From contig NZ_VDMR01000004.1 in the NCBI RefSeq assembly GCF_006346315.1, positions 248,001 to 312,000 of the forward strand: DNA of 64,000 bases, given 5' to 3'. Shown piece after piece: positions 52,609-61,318 of the stretch (position 1 is its first letter; each line of letters opens with the position of its first letter). The notes below the pieces were generated by a model. That model was given only the letters and a program-made list of their open reading frames with translations. It ran no database searches and had not been told where the DNA came from. Origin of the DNA: Nocardioides litoris. GTDB lineage: Bacteria; Actinomycetota; Actinomycetes; Propionibacteriales; Nocardioidaceae. Position numbers and translations under genes: made by a program.

Positions 52609-53352
52609 CTGACCGCGGCCGACGCCATCACCGACTACGGCGAGCTGCGCGCGGCGCTCGGGGACCCCGTCCTGGACCCCGAGCTCCTCGAGCGCGCCCT
52701 GACGCACCGGTCCTACGCCTACGAGAACGGTGGGCTGCCGACCAACGAGCGGCTGGAGTTCCTCGGTGACTCCGTGCTCGGCGTCGTGGTGACCGAGACG
52801 CTCTACCGGATGCACCCCGACCTCTCCGAGGGTCGGCTGGCCAAGCTGCGGGCCGCGGTCGTCAACGCCCGCGCCCTGGCCGGCGTCGCGGTGACGATCG
52901 GGCTCGGCGACCACGTCAAGCTCGGCCGCGGCGAGGAGACCACCGGCGGACGGCAGAAGGCCTCGATCCTCTCCGACACCGTCGAGGCGGTCATCGGCGC
53001 GATCCACCTCAGCGGCGGCATCGAGGTCGCCGGCGACGTCGTGCACCGCCTGTTCGACCCGCTGATGGAGGCCGCGTCCGGCATGGGCGCGGGCCTGGAC
53101 TGGAAGACCTCCCTGCAGGAGCTGGCCGCCGAGCGCGGCCTCGGGGTCCCCGAGTACGTCATCACCGACGAGGGCCCCGACCACATGAAGACGTTCCACG
53201 CGCAGGTGCGCGTGGCCGGTCGGCTCCACGGCAACGGCACCGGCCGGTCGAAGAAGGAGGCCGAGCAGGCCTGCGCCGAGACGGCGTACGGCGAGATCGT
53301 GGCCGACGTCGCCACCGACGGCGCGGCCGCGACGGTCGAGCCCACCGCCTGA
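52609..53352 (+). CDS. rnc: Ribonuclease III, unusual start codon
   Basis: A double-stranded RNA endonuclease that matures rRNA. About 247 residues. The RNase III signature [16 protein letters not shown] is near residue 47, with [13 protein letters not shown] before it. [21 protein letters not shown] provides the second acidic site, and a C-terminal dsRBD ([30 protein letters not shown]) follows. The frame has no ATG, GTG or TTG between 52546 and the conserved domain. CTG at 52609, seven bases after the rpmF stop, gives the expected N-terminus. A GTG at 52543 inside rpmF is the alternative. Confidence 0.9.
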   Translation: MTAADAITDYGELRAALGDPVLDPELLERALTHRSYAYENGGLPTNERLEFLGDSVLGVVVTETLYRMHPDLSEGRLAKLRAAVVNARALAGVAVTIGLGDHVKLGRGEETTGGRQKASILSDTVEAVIGAIHLSGGIEVAGDVVHRLFDPLMEAASGMGAGLDWKTSLQELAAERGLGVPEYVITDEGPDHMKTFHAQVRVAGRLHGNGTGRSKKEAEQACAETAYGEIVADVATDGAAATVEPTA

Positions 53353-53366
53353 CCCGAGGCTGACCC

Positions 53367-54248
53367 GTGCCCGAGCTGCCCGAGGTCGAGACCGTCCGCG
53401 CGGGCCTGGCCCGCCACGTCCTCGGCGCCACCGTCACCGGTGTCGACGTGCTGCACCCCCGCCCGGTGCGCCGCGACCCGGGCGGCCCCGAGGGGTTCGC
53501 CGCTGCGGTGGTCGGCCGCACGCTGGTCGACGCCCGTCGCCGCGGCAAGTACCTCTGGGTCCCGCTCGACAACGGCGACGCGGTCCTGGCCCACCTCGGG
53601 ATGAGCGGGCAGCTGCTCGTCCAGCCGCCCGACGCCCCGCCCGAGCGGCACCTGCGCGTGCGGTTCCGGCTCGCCGGGTCCGACGAGGGTCGCGAGCTGC
53701 GCTTCGTCGACCAGCGGATGTTCGGCGGCCTGTCGGTGAGCGCCGGGGGAGCCGAGCTGCCGGCCGAGATCGCCCACATCGCCCGCGACCCCCTGGACCC
53801 CGAGTTCGACGACGACCTCTTCGTGAGCCGGGTGCGGCGCCGCGCCTCCGGGGTCAAGCGCCAGCTGCTCGACCAGGGCCTGGTCTCCGGCGTCGGCAAC
53901 ATCTACGCCGACGAGGCGCTGTGGCGCGCCGGCATCCACGGCGAGCGGCCCGGCGACAGGCTCACCGCCCGCCAGGTCCGCGACCTGCTCGGCCACGCCC
54001 GCGACGTGATGGGCGACGCCCTGCGCCAGGGCGGCACGTCCTTCGACGCGCTCTACGTCAACGTCAACGGTGAGTCGGGTTACTTCGACCGCTCGCTGCA
54101 CGCCTACGGCCGGGCCGACGAGCCCTGCGACCGGTGCGGCACGCCGATCCGGCGGGCGGCCTTCATGAACCGCTCGTCCTTCTTCTGCCCCCGCTGCCAG
54201 CCCGTCCCGCGCCGTCGTCGTGCGCCGGTCCCGCGGGTCCCGGACTGA
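53367..54248 (+). CDS. mutM: Formamidopyrimidine-DNA glycosylase
   Basis: Removes oxidised purines such as 8-oxoguanine and cleaves the abasic strand. It has 293 residues. The N-terminal catalytic residues [15 protein letters not shown] start immediately after the initiator. [11 protein letters not shown], the helix-two-turn-helix [18 protein letters not shown] and the zinc finger [10 protein letters not shown]...CPRC follow. A basic Arg/Pro tail of about 15 residues ends the protein. GTG at 53367 is 14 bases after rnc. Confidence 0.96.
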   Translation: MPELPEVETVRAGLARHVLGATVTGVDVLHPRPVRRDPGGPEGFAAAVVGRTLVDARRRGKYLWVPLDNGDAVLAHLGMSGQLLVQPPDAPPERHLRVRFRLAGSDEGRELRFVDQRMFGGLSVSAGGAELPAEIAHIARDPLDPEFDDDLFVSRVRRRASGVKRQLLDQGLVSGVGNIYADEALWRAGIHGERPGDRLTARQVRDLLGHARDVMGDALRQGGTSFDALYVNVNGESGYFDRSLHAYGRADEPCDRCGTPIRRAAFMNRSSFFCPRCQPVPRRRRAPVPRVPD

Positions 54249-54352
54249 CCCGGTGGCAGTTTGACCCGCACCTCGGTGCGGTGGGACTCTTCTAGACGGT
54301 CCCGCTCCCTCCGCCCCTGCCGGACCACCCTCTCGAACGGAAGGCTCAGCCC

Positions 54353-54553
54353 ATGGCCAAGGCGCTCCTCGGCTACGTGCACACCGACGTGCGTGACGCC
54401 CGACTGGCCGGTGAGAACGCGCGGCTGCGCCAGCGCGTCGCCGAGCTCGAGGCCCTCGTGCTCCGGCTCTCGGAGGACAACGACCGCCTGGTCGCCGCCC
54501 GGGCCGCCGAGCTGCTCGACACCGCGCCGGCGCTGGAGATGCAGCCCGCCTGA
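54353..54553 (+). CDS. Small coiled-coil protein
   Basis: A 66-residue protein with MAKALLGYVHTDVRDARLAG at the N-terminus and a predicted coiled coil from about 18 to 55 (ENARLRQRVAELEALVLRLS). The ATG has GGAAGG nine to fourteen bases upstream. A terminator hairpin follows. Similar short proteins are found in many actinobacteria, without known function. Its own promoter is probably in the 104-base gap after mutM. Confidence 0.8.
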   Translation: MAKALLGYVHTDVRDARLAGENARLRQRVAELEALVLRLSEDNDRLVAARAAELLDTAPALEMQPA

Positions 54554-54568
54554 CGGCCACACGCAGGA

Positions 54569-54599
54569 GTGCCCCCGACCTCGTGGAGGTCGAGGGCAC
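54569..54599. terminator. Bidirectional terminator hairpin
   Basis: GTGCCC-C-CGACCTC, loop GTG, GAGGTCG-A-GGGCAC: a 14-position stem with one mismatch, between the convergent coiled-coil and SGNH genes. Confidence 0.85.
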
Positions 54600-54620
54600 C
54601 TGCGAGGTCGGACCAGGGCG

Positions 54621-55748
54621 TCAGCGTCGACCCTGGCGCACGGCGGCAGTGACGGTCGGTGCGAAGAAGCGGGCCAGGGTCCGAGACGTGCGCTGACCCA
54701 CGTGCAGCCCGTCGTAGTAGACCGGCAGGCCGCCGAGCGTGCCGTGGCAGACCTTGGTGTCGCACAGTCCCTGCGCCGGCCGGACCATGAAGCCCTTGCG
54801 GGTGAGGAGCCGACGCATCTGCCAGGCCCGGGCGTTGTTGGCCTTGATGTCCTTGAGCACGCCGGCACGCGGCAGGTCGCAGCGCAGCGGCCCCTCGGGG
54901 CACGCGGGAGCACCCTGGTAGACCATCGGCATCGGCATGATGATGTCGGTCGGGATACGCATCCGGCCCAGCTGCCTGAAGGCGGCGGGGACACCCTTGA
55001 CCGCCTTGCGGGCGTTGGTCGCGACGTACTCGTTGTCGGTCAGGCCAGGGTACTTCTGGTCGGCGGCGTTGGGCGGGGTCGTGATGTTGTGGTACAGCTC
55101 CCACGACGTGCCGACGACGACGCGCAGCTTCATCCCCTTGGCCTGCTGGCGGGCCAGCCAGTCGAACACGTAGTGGCCGTAGACGTCACAGCCCGCGCGG
55201 CTGTTGGCAGGCGTCAGCTTGCGGAGCATGGGCGGGCAGCCGCCGGCGAAGAACATGACGAGGTTGACCCGCTTGTTGCCGACGGCCTTGCGCAGGGCCG
55301 GCAGCATGTGCCAGGCGTGCGAGTCGCCCCAGAGCACGATCGTCGCGGCGCGTGGCTTGAGGCGGGTGATCCGGCAGGGGGTCTTGCGGGCCACCGGGAG
55401 GCCGTCGCTGGCCCGGCAGGGCCGGGGCACGTCGACGAAGTCGGGGTTGGCGTACCACGGCAGCGGCGCTGCGGGGGTGGAGTCACCGGGCACGGGGGCA
55501 GGGTCCTCGGTGGGTTCCTCGGACGCCGCCGTGCGGGTCCCGTCGGAGCCCCTCGCGGGGGCACCAGGAAGGACGTCGCACAGCACGGTGAGCCCGAGCA
55601 GGCAGGCGGAGTCGGCGGCAGGGGCTGGTGCCTCGGCGGCCTGCGCCGGGGTGCCCTGCGAGGCGAGCAGGGCGAGCACGAGGGCCAGGACGAGCGCGGC
55701 GGGGCCGTGTCGCAACCGGCGATGACGGGGGGAGGGGGAGGGAGTCAT
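54621..55748 (-). CDS. Secreted SGNH-hydrolase domain protein
   Basis: A 375-residue protein with a signal peptide (basic RHRRLRHGP, hydrophobic core about 17-31, AQAA cleavage region). A low-complexity Pro/Glu segment follows to about residue 95. The rest is an SGNH domain like that at the C-terminus of OafA-type acyltransferases. Its catalytic Ser is in VLWGDSHAWHMLPAL near 139, and the Asp/His pair is in VYYDGLHVGQ near 350. Several Cys could form disulfides. It is probably an extracellular O-acetyl esterase or transferase acting on cell-surface glycans. The ATG at 55748 starts the signal peptide. Confidence 0.85.
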   Translation of the reverse strand: MTPSPSPRHRRLRHGPAALVLALVLALLASQGTPAQAAEAPAPAADSACLLGLTVLCDVLPGAPARGSDGTRTAASEEPTEDPAPVPGDSTPAAPLPWYANPDFVDVPRPCRASDGLPVARKTPCRITRLKPRAATIVLWGDSHAWHMLPALRKAVGNKRVNLVMFFAGGCPPMLRKLTPANSRAGCDVYGHYVFDWLARQQAKGMKLRVVVGTSWELYHNITTPPNAADQKYPGLTDNEYVATNARKAVKGVPAAFRQLGRMRIPTDIIMPMPMVYQGAPACPEGPLRCDLPRAGVLKDIKANNARAWQMRRLLTRKGFMVRPAQGLCDTKVCHGTLGGLPVYYDGLHVGQRTSRTLARFFAPTVTAAVRQGRR

Positions 55749-55853
55749 GGCCGGGCCATCATGACACCCGGGTCTCCCGGACGGGCCGGTTTGGCGGTGC
55801 GCGGCGGTCTCCGAGCGCGGGCGACGGTCCCGACCCGGCCCCGGTCGCGCAGG

Positions 55854-55859
55854 TAGGGT
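55854..55859 (+). promoter_or_regulatory. -10 element upstream of smc (TAGGGT)
   Basis: TAGGGT lies about 90 bases before the TTG start of smc. The GTG at 55858 overlaps it and so cannot start the protein. A leader of roughly 85 bases is implied. Confidence 0.5.
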
Positions 55860-55950
55860 GGGGCCGCTGCGGCCGCCGCCCGGCCGTTCCCGGCCGGTCC
55901 GGTCTCCCTGGTCCGGCGCCCCGCACACCCACCGGCGACGGAGCCCCGCG

Positions 55951-58900
55951 TTGTACCTCAAGAGCCTGACCCTCCGGGGCTTCAAGTCCTTCGCGTCGGC
56001 GACCACGCTCCAGCTCGAGCCGGGCATCACCTGCATCGTCGGGCCCAACGGGTCGGGCAAGTCCAACGTCGTCGACGCCCTGGCCTGGGTGATGGGCGAG
56101 GCCAGCGCCAAGAGCCTGCGCGGCGGCAAGATGGACGACGTCATCTTCGCCGGCACCTCCGGGCGCCCACCCCTGGGCCGGGCGGAGGTCGTGCTGACCA
56201 TCGACAACACCGACGGCGCGCTGCCGATCGAGTACGCCGAGGTCACGATCAGCCGCACCATGTTCCGCAGCGGCGGGTCGGAGTACGCCATCAACGGCAC
56301 GGGATGCCGGCTGCTCGACGTGCAGGAGCTGCTCAGCGACTCCGGCATCGGCCGCGAGATGCACGTCATCGTCGGTCAGGGCCAGCTCGACACGATCCTG
56401 CACGCGACGCCCGAGGACCGGCGCGGCTTCATCGAGGAGGCCGCGGGGGTCCTCAAGCACCGCAAGCGCAAGGAGAAGGCGCTCCGCAAGCTCGACGCCA
56501 CCGAGGGCAACCTGACGCGGCTCGGCGACCTGCTCCACGAGCTGCGCCGCCAGCTCAAGCCGCTGGGCCGGCAGGCCGAGATCGCCCGCCGCGCGGCCGA
56601 CGTGCAGGCCGACGCCCGCGACGCCCGCGCCCGCCTGCTGGCCGACGACCTCGTCACCGCCCGCACGGCGCTGGAGCAGGAGCTGGCCGACGAGTCCGTG
56701 CTGGTCGAGCGCCGGGCCGAGGTCGAGGCCCGGATCGCCGAGGGCCGGCGCCAGGAGGCCGCGCTCGAGGCCGCCCTGCGCGAGGACCTGCCGGCGCTCA
56801 GCGCGGCCCAGGAGGTCCAGTACGCCCTGACCGGCCTGCGCGAGCGGCTCCGCGGCACCCAGGGCCTGGCCGCCGAGCGCATCCGCAACGCCGCCGGCGT
56901 GGCCGAGGTTGCCCCCGACCAGGGACGCGACCCCGACGCGCTGGAGGCCGAGGCCGAGCGCGTCCGCACGCAGGAGGAGCAGATCGCCGCGGAGGTCGAG
57001 GCCGGCCGCACCGGCCTCGAGGAGGCCGTCGCGGGCCGTCGTGCGGCCGAGGACGCCGCCGCCGAGGAGGAGCGCCGCATCGTGGCCCTCCAGCGGGCGG
57101 CGGCCGACCGGCGCGAGGGGCTGGCCCGGCTGCACGGCCAGGTCAACGCGCTGCGCTCGCGCGCCGCGGCCGCCGCCGACGAGGTCGGCCGGCTCGGCCT
57201 GGCCCGGGCGGAGGCCCTGGCCCGGGTGGAGCGGGCGCAAAAGGACTTCACCGCCCTCGAGACCCGCGTCGCCGGCCTCGACGCCGGTGAGGAGGGGCTC
57301 GACGCCGAGCACGAGGCCGCGGTCGCGCAGCTCGACGACGTCGAGGAGGCGCTGGCCGCGACCCGCGCCGAGGCGCAGCAGGCCGACCGCGACCGGTCCG
57401 CCCTCGCGGCCCGCAAGGACGCCCTCGAGATGGGTCTGGCCCGCAAGGACGGCGCGGGTGCGCTGCTCGCGGCCGCCGAGGGGCCCAGCGGCCCGCCGGG
57501 GCTGCTCGGCTCGGTCGCCGGCCTGCTCGGCGTCCGACCCGGCTACGAGGCCGCCCTGGCCGCTGCCCTCGGTGCCGGGGCCGACGCGGTCGCCGTGGCC
57601 GACGTCGAGTCCGCCGTGGCCGCGCTGGCCCACCTCAAGGAGGGCGACCTCGGCCGGGCCGGCCTCGTGCTCGCCGGGGGCACCGAGCCCGCCCGCGACG
57701 ACTGGCCGGCCCTGCCCGACCACGCGGCGTACGCCGTCGACCTCGTCGAGTGCCCCGACCGGCTGCGCCCGGCGCTGGTCCGGCTGCTCGAGCGGTCCGC
57801 GGTGGTCGACGACCTCGACGCCGCCCGGGCCCTCGTGGCGGCCCACCCCGACCTGGTCGCGGTCACCCGCGACGGCGACCTGCTCTCCACCCACCTCGCC
57901 GCCGGCGGGTCGAAGGAGCAGCAGAGCCTCATCGAGATCCAGGGCGCCGTCGACGAGGCCACCGAGGCCCTGGCCGCGGCGACCGCCACGGGCGAGCGGC
58001 TCGGGTTCGAGCTCAGCCGGCTCGAGGCCGAGCGCCTCGAGGCCCACAAGCGGGTCGACGTGGCCCTGGCCCGGCTGCACGAGTCCGACGCCACCTTGGC
58101 CGCGGTGGCCGAGGAGCTCGGCCAGCACGGGTCGCAGGCCCGGGCGGCGAAGGGCGAGGCCGAGCGGCTCGCCCAGGCCATCGCGAAGGCCGAGGCGGCC
58201 CGCGACGCCGACCTGTCCGGGCTGGCCGACCTCGAGCAGCGGCTGGAGGCGGCCGAGGCCGCGGGCGCCGACGGCGCCGACGGGGCGACCGAGCCCGACA
58301 CCGCCGAGCGCGAGCGGCTCGTCGAGGCGGCCAAGGCCTCCCGCCAGGCCGAGATGGAGGCGCGGCTGGCGCTGCGCACCGCCGAGGAGCGGGCCCGGGC
58401 CATCCACGGCCGCGCCGACGGCCTGCTGCGCCGCGCCCGCGCCGAGCGCGAGGCCCGCGCCCGGGCGGCCGAGCGTCGCGAGCGCCTGCTGCGCGAGGGC
58501 GCGGTGGCCGAGGCCGTGGCCGCCGCGGCGTCGTACACCCTGGCCCGGCTGGAGGTGGCGGTGCACGAGGCCACCGCGGCGCGGCTCGAGGTCGAGCGGG
58601 CCCGCAGCGGCCGCGAGCGCGAGCTGCTCGACGTGCGGGCCGCGCTGCGCGACCTGGGCCGCGAGCACGACGACCTGGTCAACAGCGTCCACCGCGACGA
58701 GATGGCGCGGGCCCAGCAGCGCATGCGCATCGAGCAGCTGGAGGAGCGCGTGCTCGACGAGCTCGGGCTCGACGCCGACGGGCTGGTGGCCGAGTTCGGG
58801 CCCGAGCAGCCGGTGCCCGCCCCCGCGTCGGTCCTGGCCGGGCTGGCCGAGGGGGAGGAGCCGCCCGAGCCGACGCCCTACGACCGCGACGAGCAGGTCA

Positions 58901-59544
58901 AGCGGCTGCGCACGGCCGACCGGCAGCTGCGCGAGCTCGGCAAGGTCAACCCGCTGGCCCTGGAGGAGTTCTCCGCGATGGAGGAGCGGCACAAGTTCCT
59001 CACCGAGCAGCTCGAAGACCTCCGCTCCACGCGCAAGGACCTCCTCGACATCGTCAAGGAGGTCGACCACCGGGTCGAGCAGGTCTTCCGCGAGGCGTAC
59101 GCCGACGTGGAGCGCGCGTTCGACTCCGCCTTCGAGCGGCTCTTCCCGGGCGGGGAGGGCCGGCTGGTCCTCACCGACCCCGACGACATGCTCACCACCG
59201 GCATCGAGGTCGAGGCCCGGCCCGCCGGCAAGAAGGTCAAGCGGCTCTCGCTGCTCTCCGGCGGCGAGCGGTCGCTGGTCGCGGTGGCCTTCCTCGTGGC
59301 CCTGTTCAAGGCCCGGCCCTCGCCGTTCTACATCCTCGACGAGGTCGAGGCCGCGCTCGACGACACCAACCTCGGCCGGCTGCTCGAGATCTACGAGGAG
59401 CTGCGCGAGAGCTCCCAGCTGCTCGTCATCACCCACCAGAAGCGCACGATGGAGGTGGGCGACGCGTTGTACGGCGTGACCATGCGCGGCGACGGCGTCA
59501 GCACCGTCATCAGCCAGCGCCTCCGCGACACCCAGGACGCCTGA
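55951..59544 (+). CDS. smc: Chromosome segregation SMC protein
   Basis: The ATPase of the SMC-ScpAB condensin. It has 1197 residues from a TTG start (LYLKSLTLRGFKSFA), the usual family N-terminus. Walker A is VGPNGSGKSN at 30-39, with MGEASAKSLRGGKMDDVIF next. Long Ala/Glu/Arg coiled coils cover about 170-505 and 665-1000. The hinge is about 510-650 (GLLGSVAGLLGVRPGYEAAL). Signature LLSGGERSLVAVAF and Walker B FYILDEVEAALDD close the head. The GTG at 55858 is rejected because it overlaps the -10. The next gene starts three bases later. Confidence 0.97.
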   Translation: MYLKSLTLRGFKSFASATTLQLEPGITCIVGPNGSGKSNVVDALAWVMGEASAKSLRGGKMDDVIFAGTSGRPPLGRAEVVLTIDNTDGALPIEYAEVTISRTMFRSGGSEYAINGTGCRLLDVQELLSDSGIGREMHVIVGQGQLDTILHATPEDRRGFIEEAAGVLKHRKRKEKALRKLDATEGNLTRLGDLLHELRRQLKPLGRQAEIARRAADVQADARDARARLLADDLVTARTALEQELADESVLVERRAEVEARIAEGRRQEAALEAALREDLPALSAAQEVQYALTGLRERLRGTQGLAAERIRNAAGVAEVAPDQGRDPDALEAEAERVRTQEEQIAAEVEAGRTGLEEAVAGRRAAEDAAAEEERRIVALQRAAADRREGLARLHGQVNALRSRAAAAADEVGRLGLARAEALARVERAQKDFTALETRVAGLDAGEEGLDAEHEAAVAQLDDVEEALAATRAEAQQADRDRSALAARKDALEMGLARKDGAGALLAAAEGPSGPPGLLGSVAGLLGVRPGYEAALAAALGAGADAVAVADVESAVAALAHLKEGDLGRAGLVLAGGTEPARDDWPALPDHAAYAVDLVECPDRLRPALVRLLERSAVVDDLDAARALVAAHPDLVAVTRDGDLLSTHLAAGGSKEQQSLIEIQGAVDEATEALAAATATGERLGFELSRLEAERLEAHKRVDVALARLHESDATLAAVAEELGQHGSQARAAKGEAERLAQAIAKAEAARDADLSGLADLEQRLEAAEAAGADGADGATEPDTAERERLVEAAKASRQAEMEARLALRTAEERARAIHGRADGLLRRARAEREARARAAERRERLLREGAVAEAVAAAASYTLARLEVAVHEATAARLEVERARSGRERELLDVRAALRDLGREHDDLVNSVHRDEMARAQQRMRIEQLEERVLDELGLDADGLVAEFGPEQPVPAPASVLAGLAEGEEPPEPTPYDRDEQVKRLRTADRQLRELGKVNPLALEEFSAMEERHKFLTEQLEDLRSTRKDLLDIVKEVDHRVEQVFREAYADVERAFDSAFERLFPGGEGRLVLTDPDDMLTTGIEVEARPAGKKVKRLSLLSGGERSLVAVAFLVALFKARPSPFYILDEVEAALDDTNLGRLLEIYEELRESSQLLVITHQKRTMEVGDALYGVTMRGDGVSTVISQRLRDTQDA

Positions 59545-59547
59545 CGC

Positions 59548-60021
59548 ATGAGCACCCGCCCCGCCGCCCCGACCCGCGCCGAGTTCGCCGCCTGGCGCAC
59601 CGCGACGACGCGCTGGTCCGACGACGACGTCTTCGGCCACATGAACAACGCCCGCTACTTCGACCTGATGGACGTCGCGGTCAACGTGCACATGGCCGAG
59701 GCCCTCGGCACCGACATCCGCCGGCTCCCGGTCGTCGGGCTCGTGGCCGAGGTGTCGTGCCGCTACTTCTCCGAGATGGGCTACCCCCTCGACGTCGAGC
59801 TCGGACTCGCCGTCGACCGCATCGGCAGCTCCTCGATCGTCTACCGCATCGGGATGTTCCAGGGCGCCGGCCCCGAGGCCGACGTCGCCCGGGCCGAGGG
59901 CCGCTTCGTCCAGGTGTACGTCGACAACAGCGCCGGCCGCGGGGCGCCGCGGCGCAGCGTGCCCATCCCCGACGACGTGCGGGCGGCGGTCACCCCGCTG
60001 CTGCGCGAGCGCCCGGCCTGA
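59548..60021 (+). CDS. Acyl-CoA thioesterase (hotdog, 4HBT family)
   Basis: A 157-residue hotdog-fold protein with RWSDDDVFGHMNNARYFDLM near residue 22, the 4-hydroxybenzoyl-CoA thioesterase signature with catalytic Asp/His/Asn. GLVAEVSCRYFSEM lies in the central helix. It hydrolyses acyl-CoA or thioester substrates; chain-length preference is unknown. It is three bases after smc and four before the methyltransferase gene. Confidence 0.9.
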   Translation: MSTRPAAPTRAEFAAWRTATTRWSDDDVFGHMNNARYFDLMDVAVNVHMAEALGTDIRRLPVVGLVAEVSCRYFSEMGYPLDVELGLAVDRIGSSSIVYRIGMFQGAGPEADVARAEGRFVQVYVDNSAGRGAPRRSVPIPDDVRAAVTPLLRERPA

Positions 60022-60025
60022 CCGC

Positions 60026-60907
60026 GTGGGCGACCAGACCGACGCCCGACCGCCCGCGCGACCGCCCGCGCGGATCGAGGACACCCCCGGCCGCTACTGC
60101 CCCTGCTGCGACCGGCACGTGCGGGGCGGCCTCAAGCCCGGCCCCGACGGCCGGCCCGACGCGACCTGCCCGCACTGCCGCTCCCTGGAGCGCCACCGGT
60201 TCTTCGCCGTGCTCCTCGGCGCGCTGCGCCCCGCGCTGGGCCGGGTCGGCACGCTGCTCGACGTCGCGCCGGCGCCGCAGCCCCGGGCCCAGCTGCTCCG
60301 CCTCGAGCCGCGCCGCTACGTGCGCTGCGACCTGCGGCCCGGTCGCGGGGTCGACGTCCGCGGGGACCTGACGAGCCTGCCGTTCCGCGACGGCTGCGTC
60401 GACCTGCTGGTCTGCTACCACGTGCTCGAGCACGTCGTCGACGACCGCACCGCGATCCGCGAGCTGGCCCGGGTGCTGGCGCCCGGCGGCCTCGGCATCG
60501 TGCAGGTGCCGTGGCGCCCGGGCACCGTCACCGACGAGGACCCCGACGCGCCCGAGGAGGAGCGCGTGCGCCGCTTCGGGCTGGCCGACCACGTGCGCTA
60601 CTACGGCGACGACGTCGAGGACCGCCTCGTCGAGGGCGGCCTCGACGTGCACCGGGTGACGCCGCTCGACCTCGTCGGGCCGGCCGCCAACACCTTCCTC
60701 GGGCTGGGCCAGGACCAGTCGGTGTGGCTCGTGCGCCCCGCGACCGACGGGCCCACCCCACCGTGGGCACTGCCGTCGTCCGGCGGCCTGGGCGACACGT
60801 TGGAGGCGATGGTCACCGAGATCGCCGCCCTGCGGCGCGACCGGCGCGAGGCGCGCCAGGCGCTGCGCCGTGAGCAGGACGCCCGGTCCGGGCCCGCGGC
60901 CCCCTGA
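60026..60907 (+). CDS. Zinc-ribbon SAM-dependent methyltransferase
   Basis: A 293-residue protein. The N-terminal four-Cys ribbon (CPCC near residue 27, CPHC near 49) is followed by a class I methyltransferase fold (70-190). LLDVAPAPQPRAQLL is in the SAM motif I position, with LPFRDGCVDLLVCYHVLEHV and ELARVLAPGGLGIVQVP. The C-terminal 70 residues are polar with a short coiled coil. Motif I departs from the usual GxGxG (DVAPAP). The substrate is unknown. It is cotranscribed with smc and the thioesterase gene. Confidence 0.85.
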   Translation: MGDQTDARPPARPPARIEDTPGRYCPCCDRHVRGGLKPGPDGRPDATCPHCRSLERHRFFAVLLGALRPALGRVGTLLDVAPAPQPRAQLLRLEPRRYVRCDLRPGRGVDVRGDLTSLPFRDGCVDLLVCYHVLEHVVDDRTAIRELARVLAPGGLGIVQVPWRPGTVTDEDPDAPEEERVRRFGLADHVRYYGDDVEDRLVEGGLDVHRVTPLDLVGPAANTFLGLGQDQSVWLVRPATDGPTPPWALPSSGGLGDTLEAMVTEIAALRRDRREARQALRREQDARSGPAAP

Positions 60908-61002
60908 CCCGGCCGGCTGGCTCGGGAGTGGGTGTGGGACGGGTGGGGCGGGTGTGACACCGTGGGCCTGCCGTCGACCCTGCTCGGAGGAGTGCCCGAC
61001 CC

Positions 61003-61263
61003 ATGACCGCCGTCATCGTGACCATGACCCTCGTGCTCGTCGTCGCTGCCGCCGCCCTCGCCTTCGCGGCCTGGCCCCACCGGGGCGAGCCGCTCCCCGT
61101 CGCCCCCTGGCTCAGTGACCTCGTCGAGCGGGCGGCCGTCGCCGTACCCACGCTGCGGGAGGACGACGGCCCCGACGGCCCCACGGGCGCCCCGGGCGAG
61201 CAGGGCCCCGCGGGCCGGGGCGTGCCCGGGCTGGGCGAGCAGGACCGCACCGCCGCCCGGTGA
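61003..61263 (+). CDS. Small membrane-anchored protein with collagen-like tail
   Basis: An 86-residue protein. A hydrophobic N-terminal helix (about 4-24) is followed by a short amphipathic region and a Gly-X-Y-like tail (GPDGPTGAPGEQGPAGRG) of about 20 residues. The ATG has GGAGGAG nine to fifteen bases upstream, which supports it as a gene. No family is recognised. Confidence 0.65.
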   Translation: MTAVIVTMTLVLVVAAAALAFAAWPHRGEPLPVAPWLSDLVERAAVAVPTLREDDGPDGPTGAPGEQGPAGRGVPGLGEQDRTAAR

Positions 61264-61318
61264 CGCACGCGGGGCCGGGGCCGCGGCGAGCGGCGGCCCG
61301 GCTGGTTGGATAGCGCTC

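Noticed and set aside
55858-55950. N-terminal extension of smc to the GTG at 55858
   Set aside because: The GTG overlaps the -10 hexamer TAGGGT and the extension is proline/arginine-rich, unlike SMC proteins, which begin at LYLKSL.
55759-60084. 1441-codon open frame on the minus strand across smc
   Set aside because: It is the antisense shadow of smc. In GC-rich DNA the complementary frame of a real gene often lacks stops; the translated sequence is low complexity without domains.
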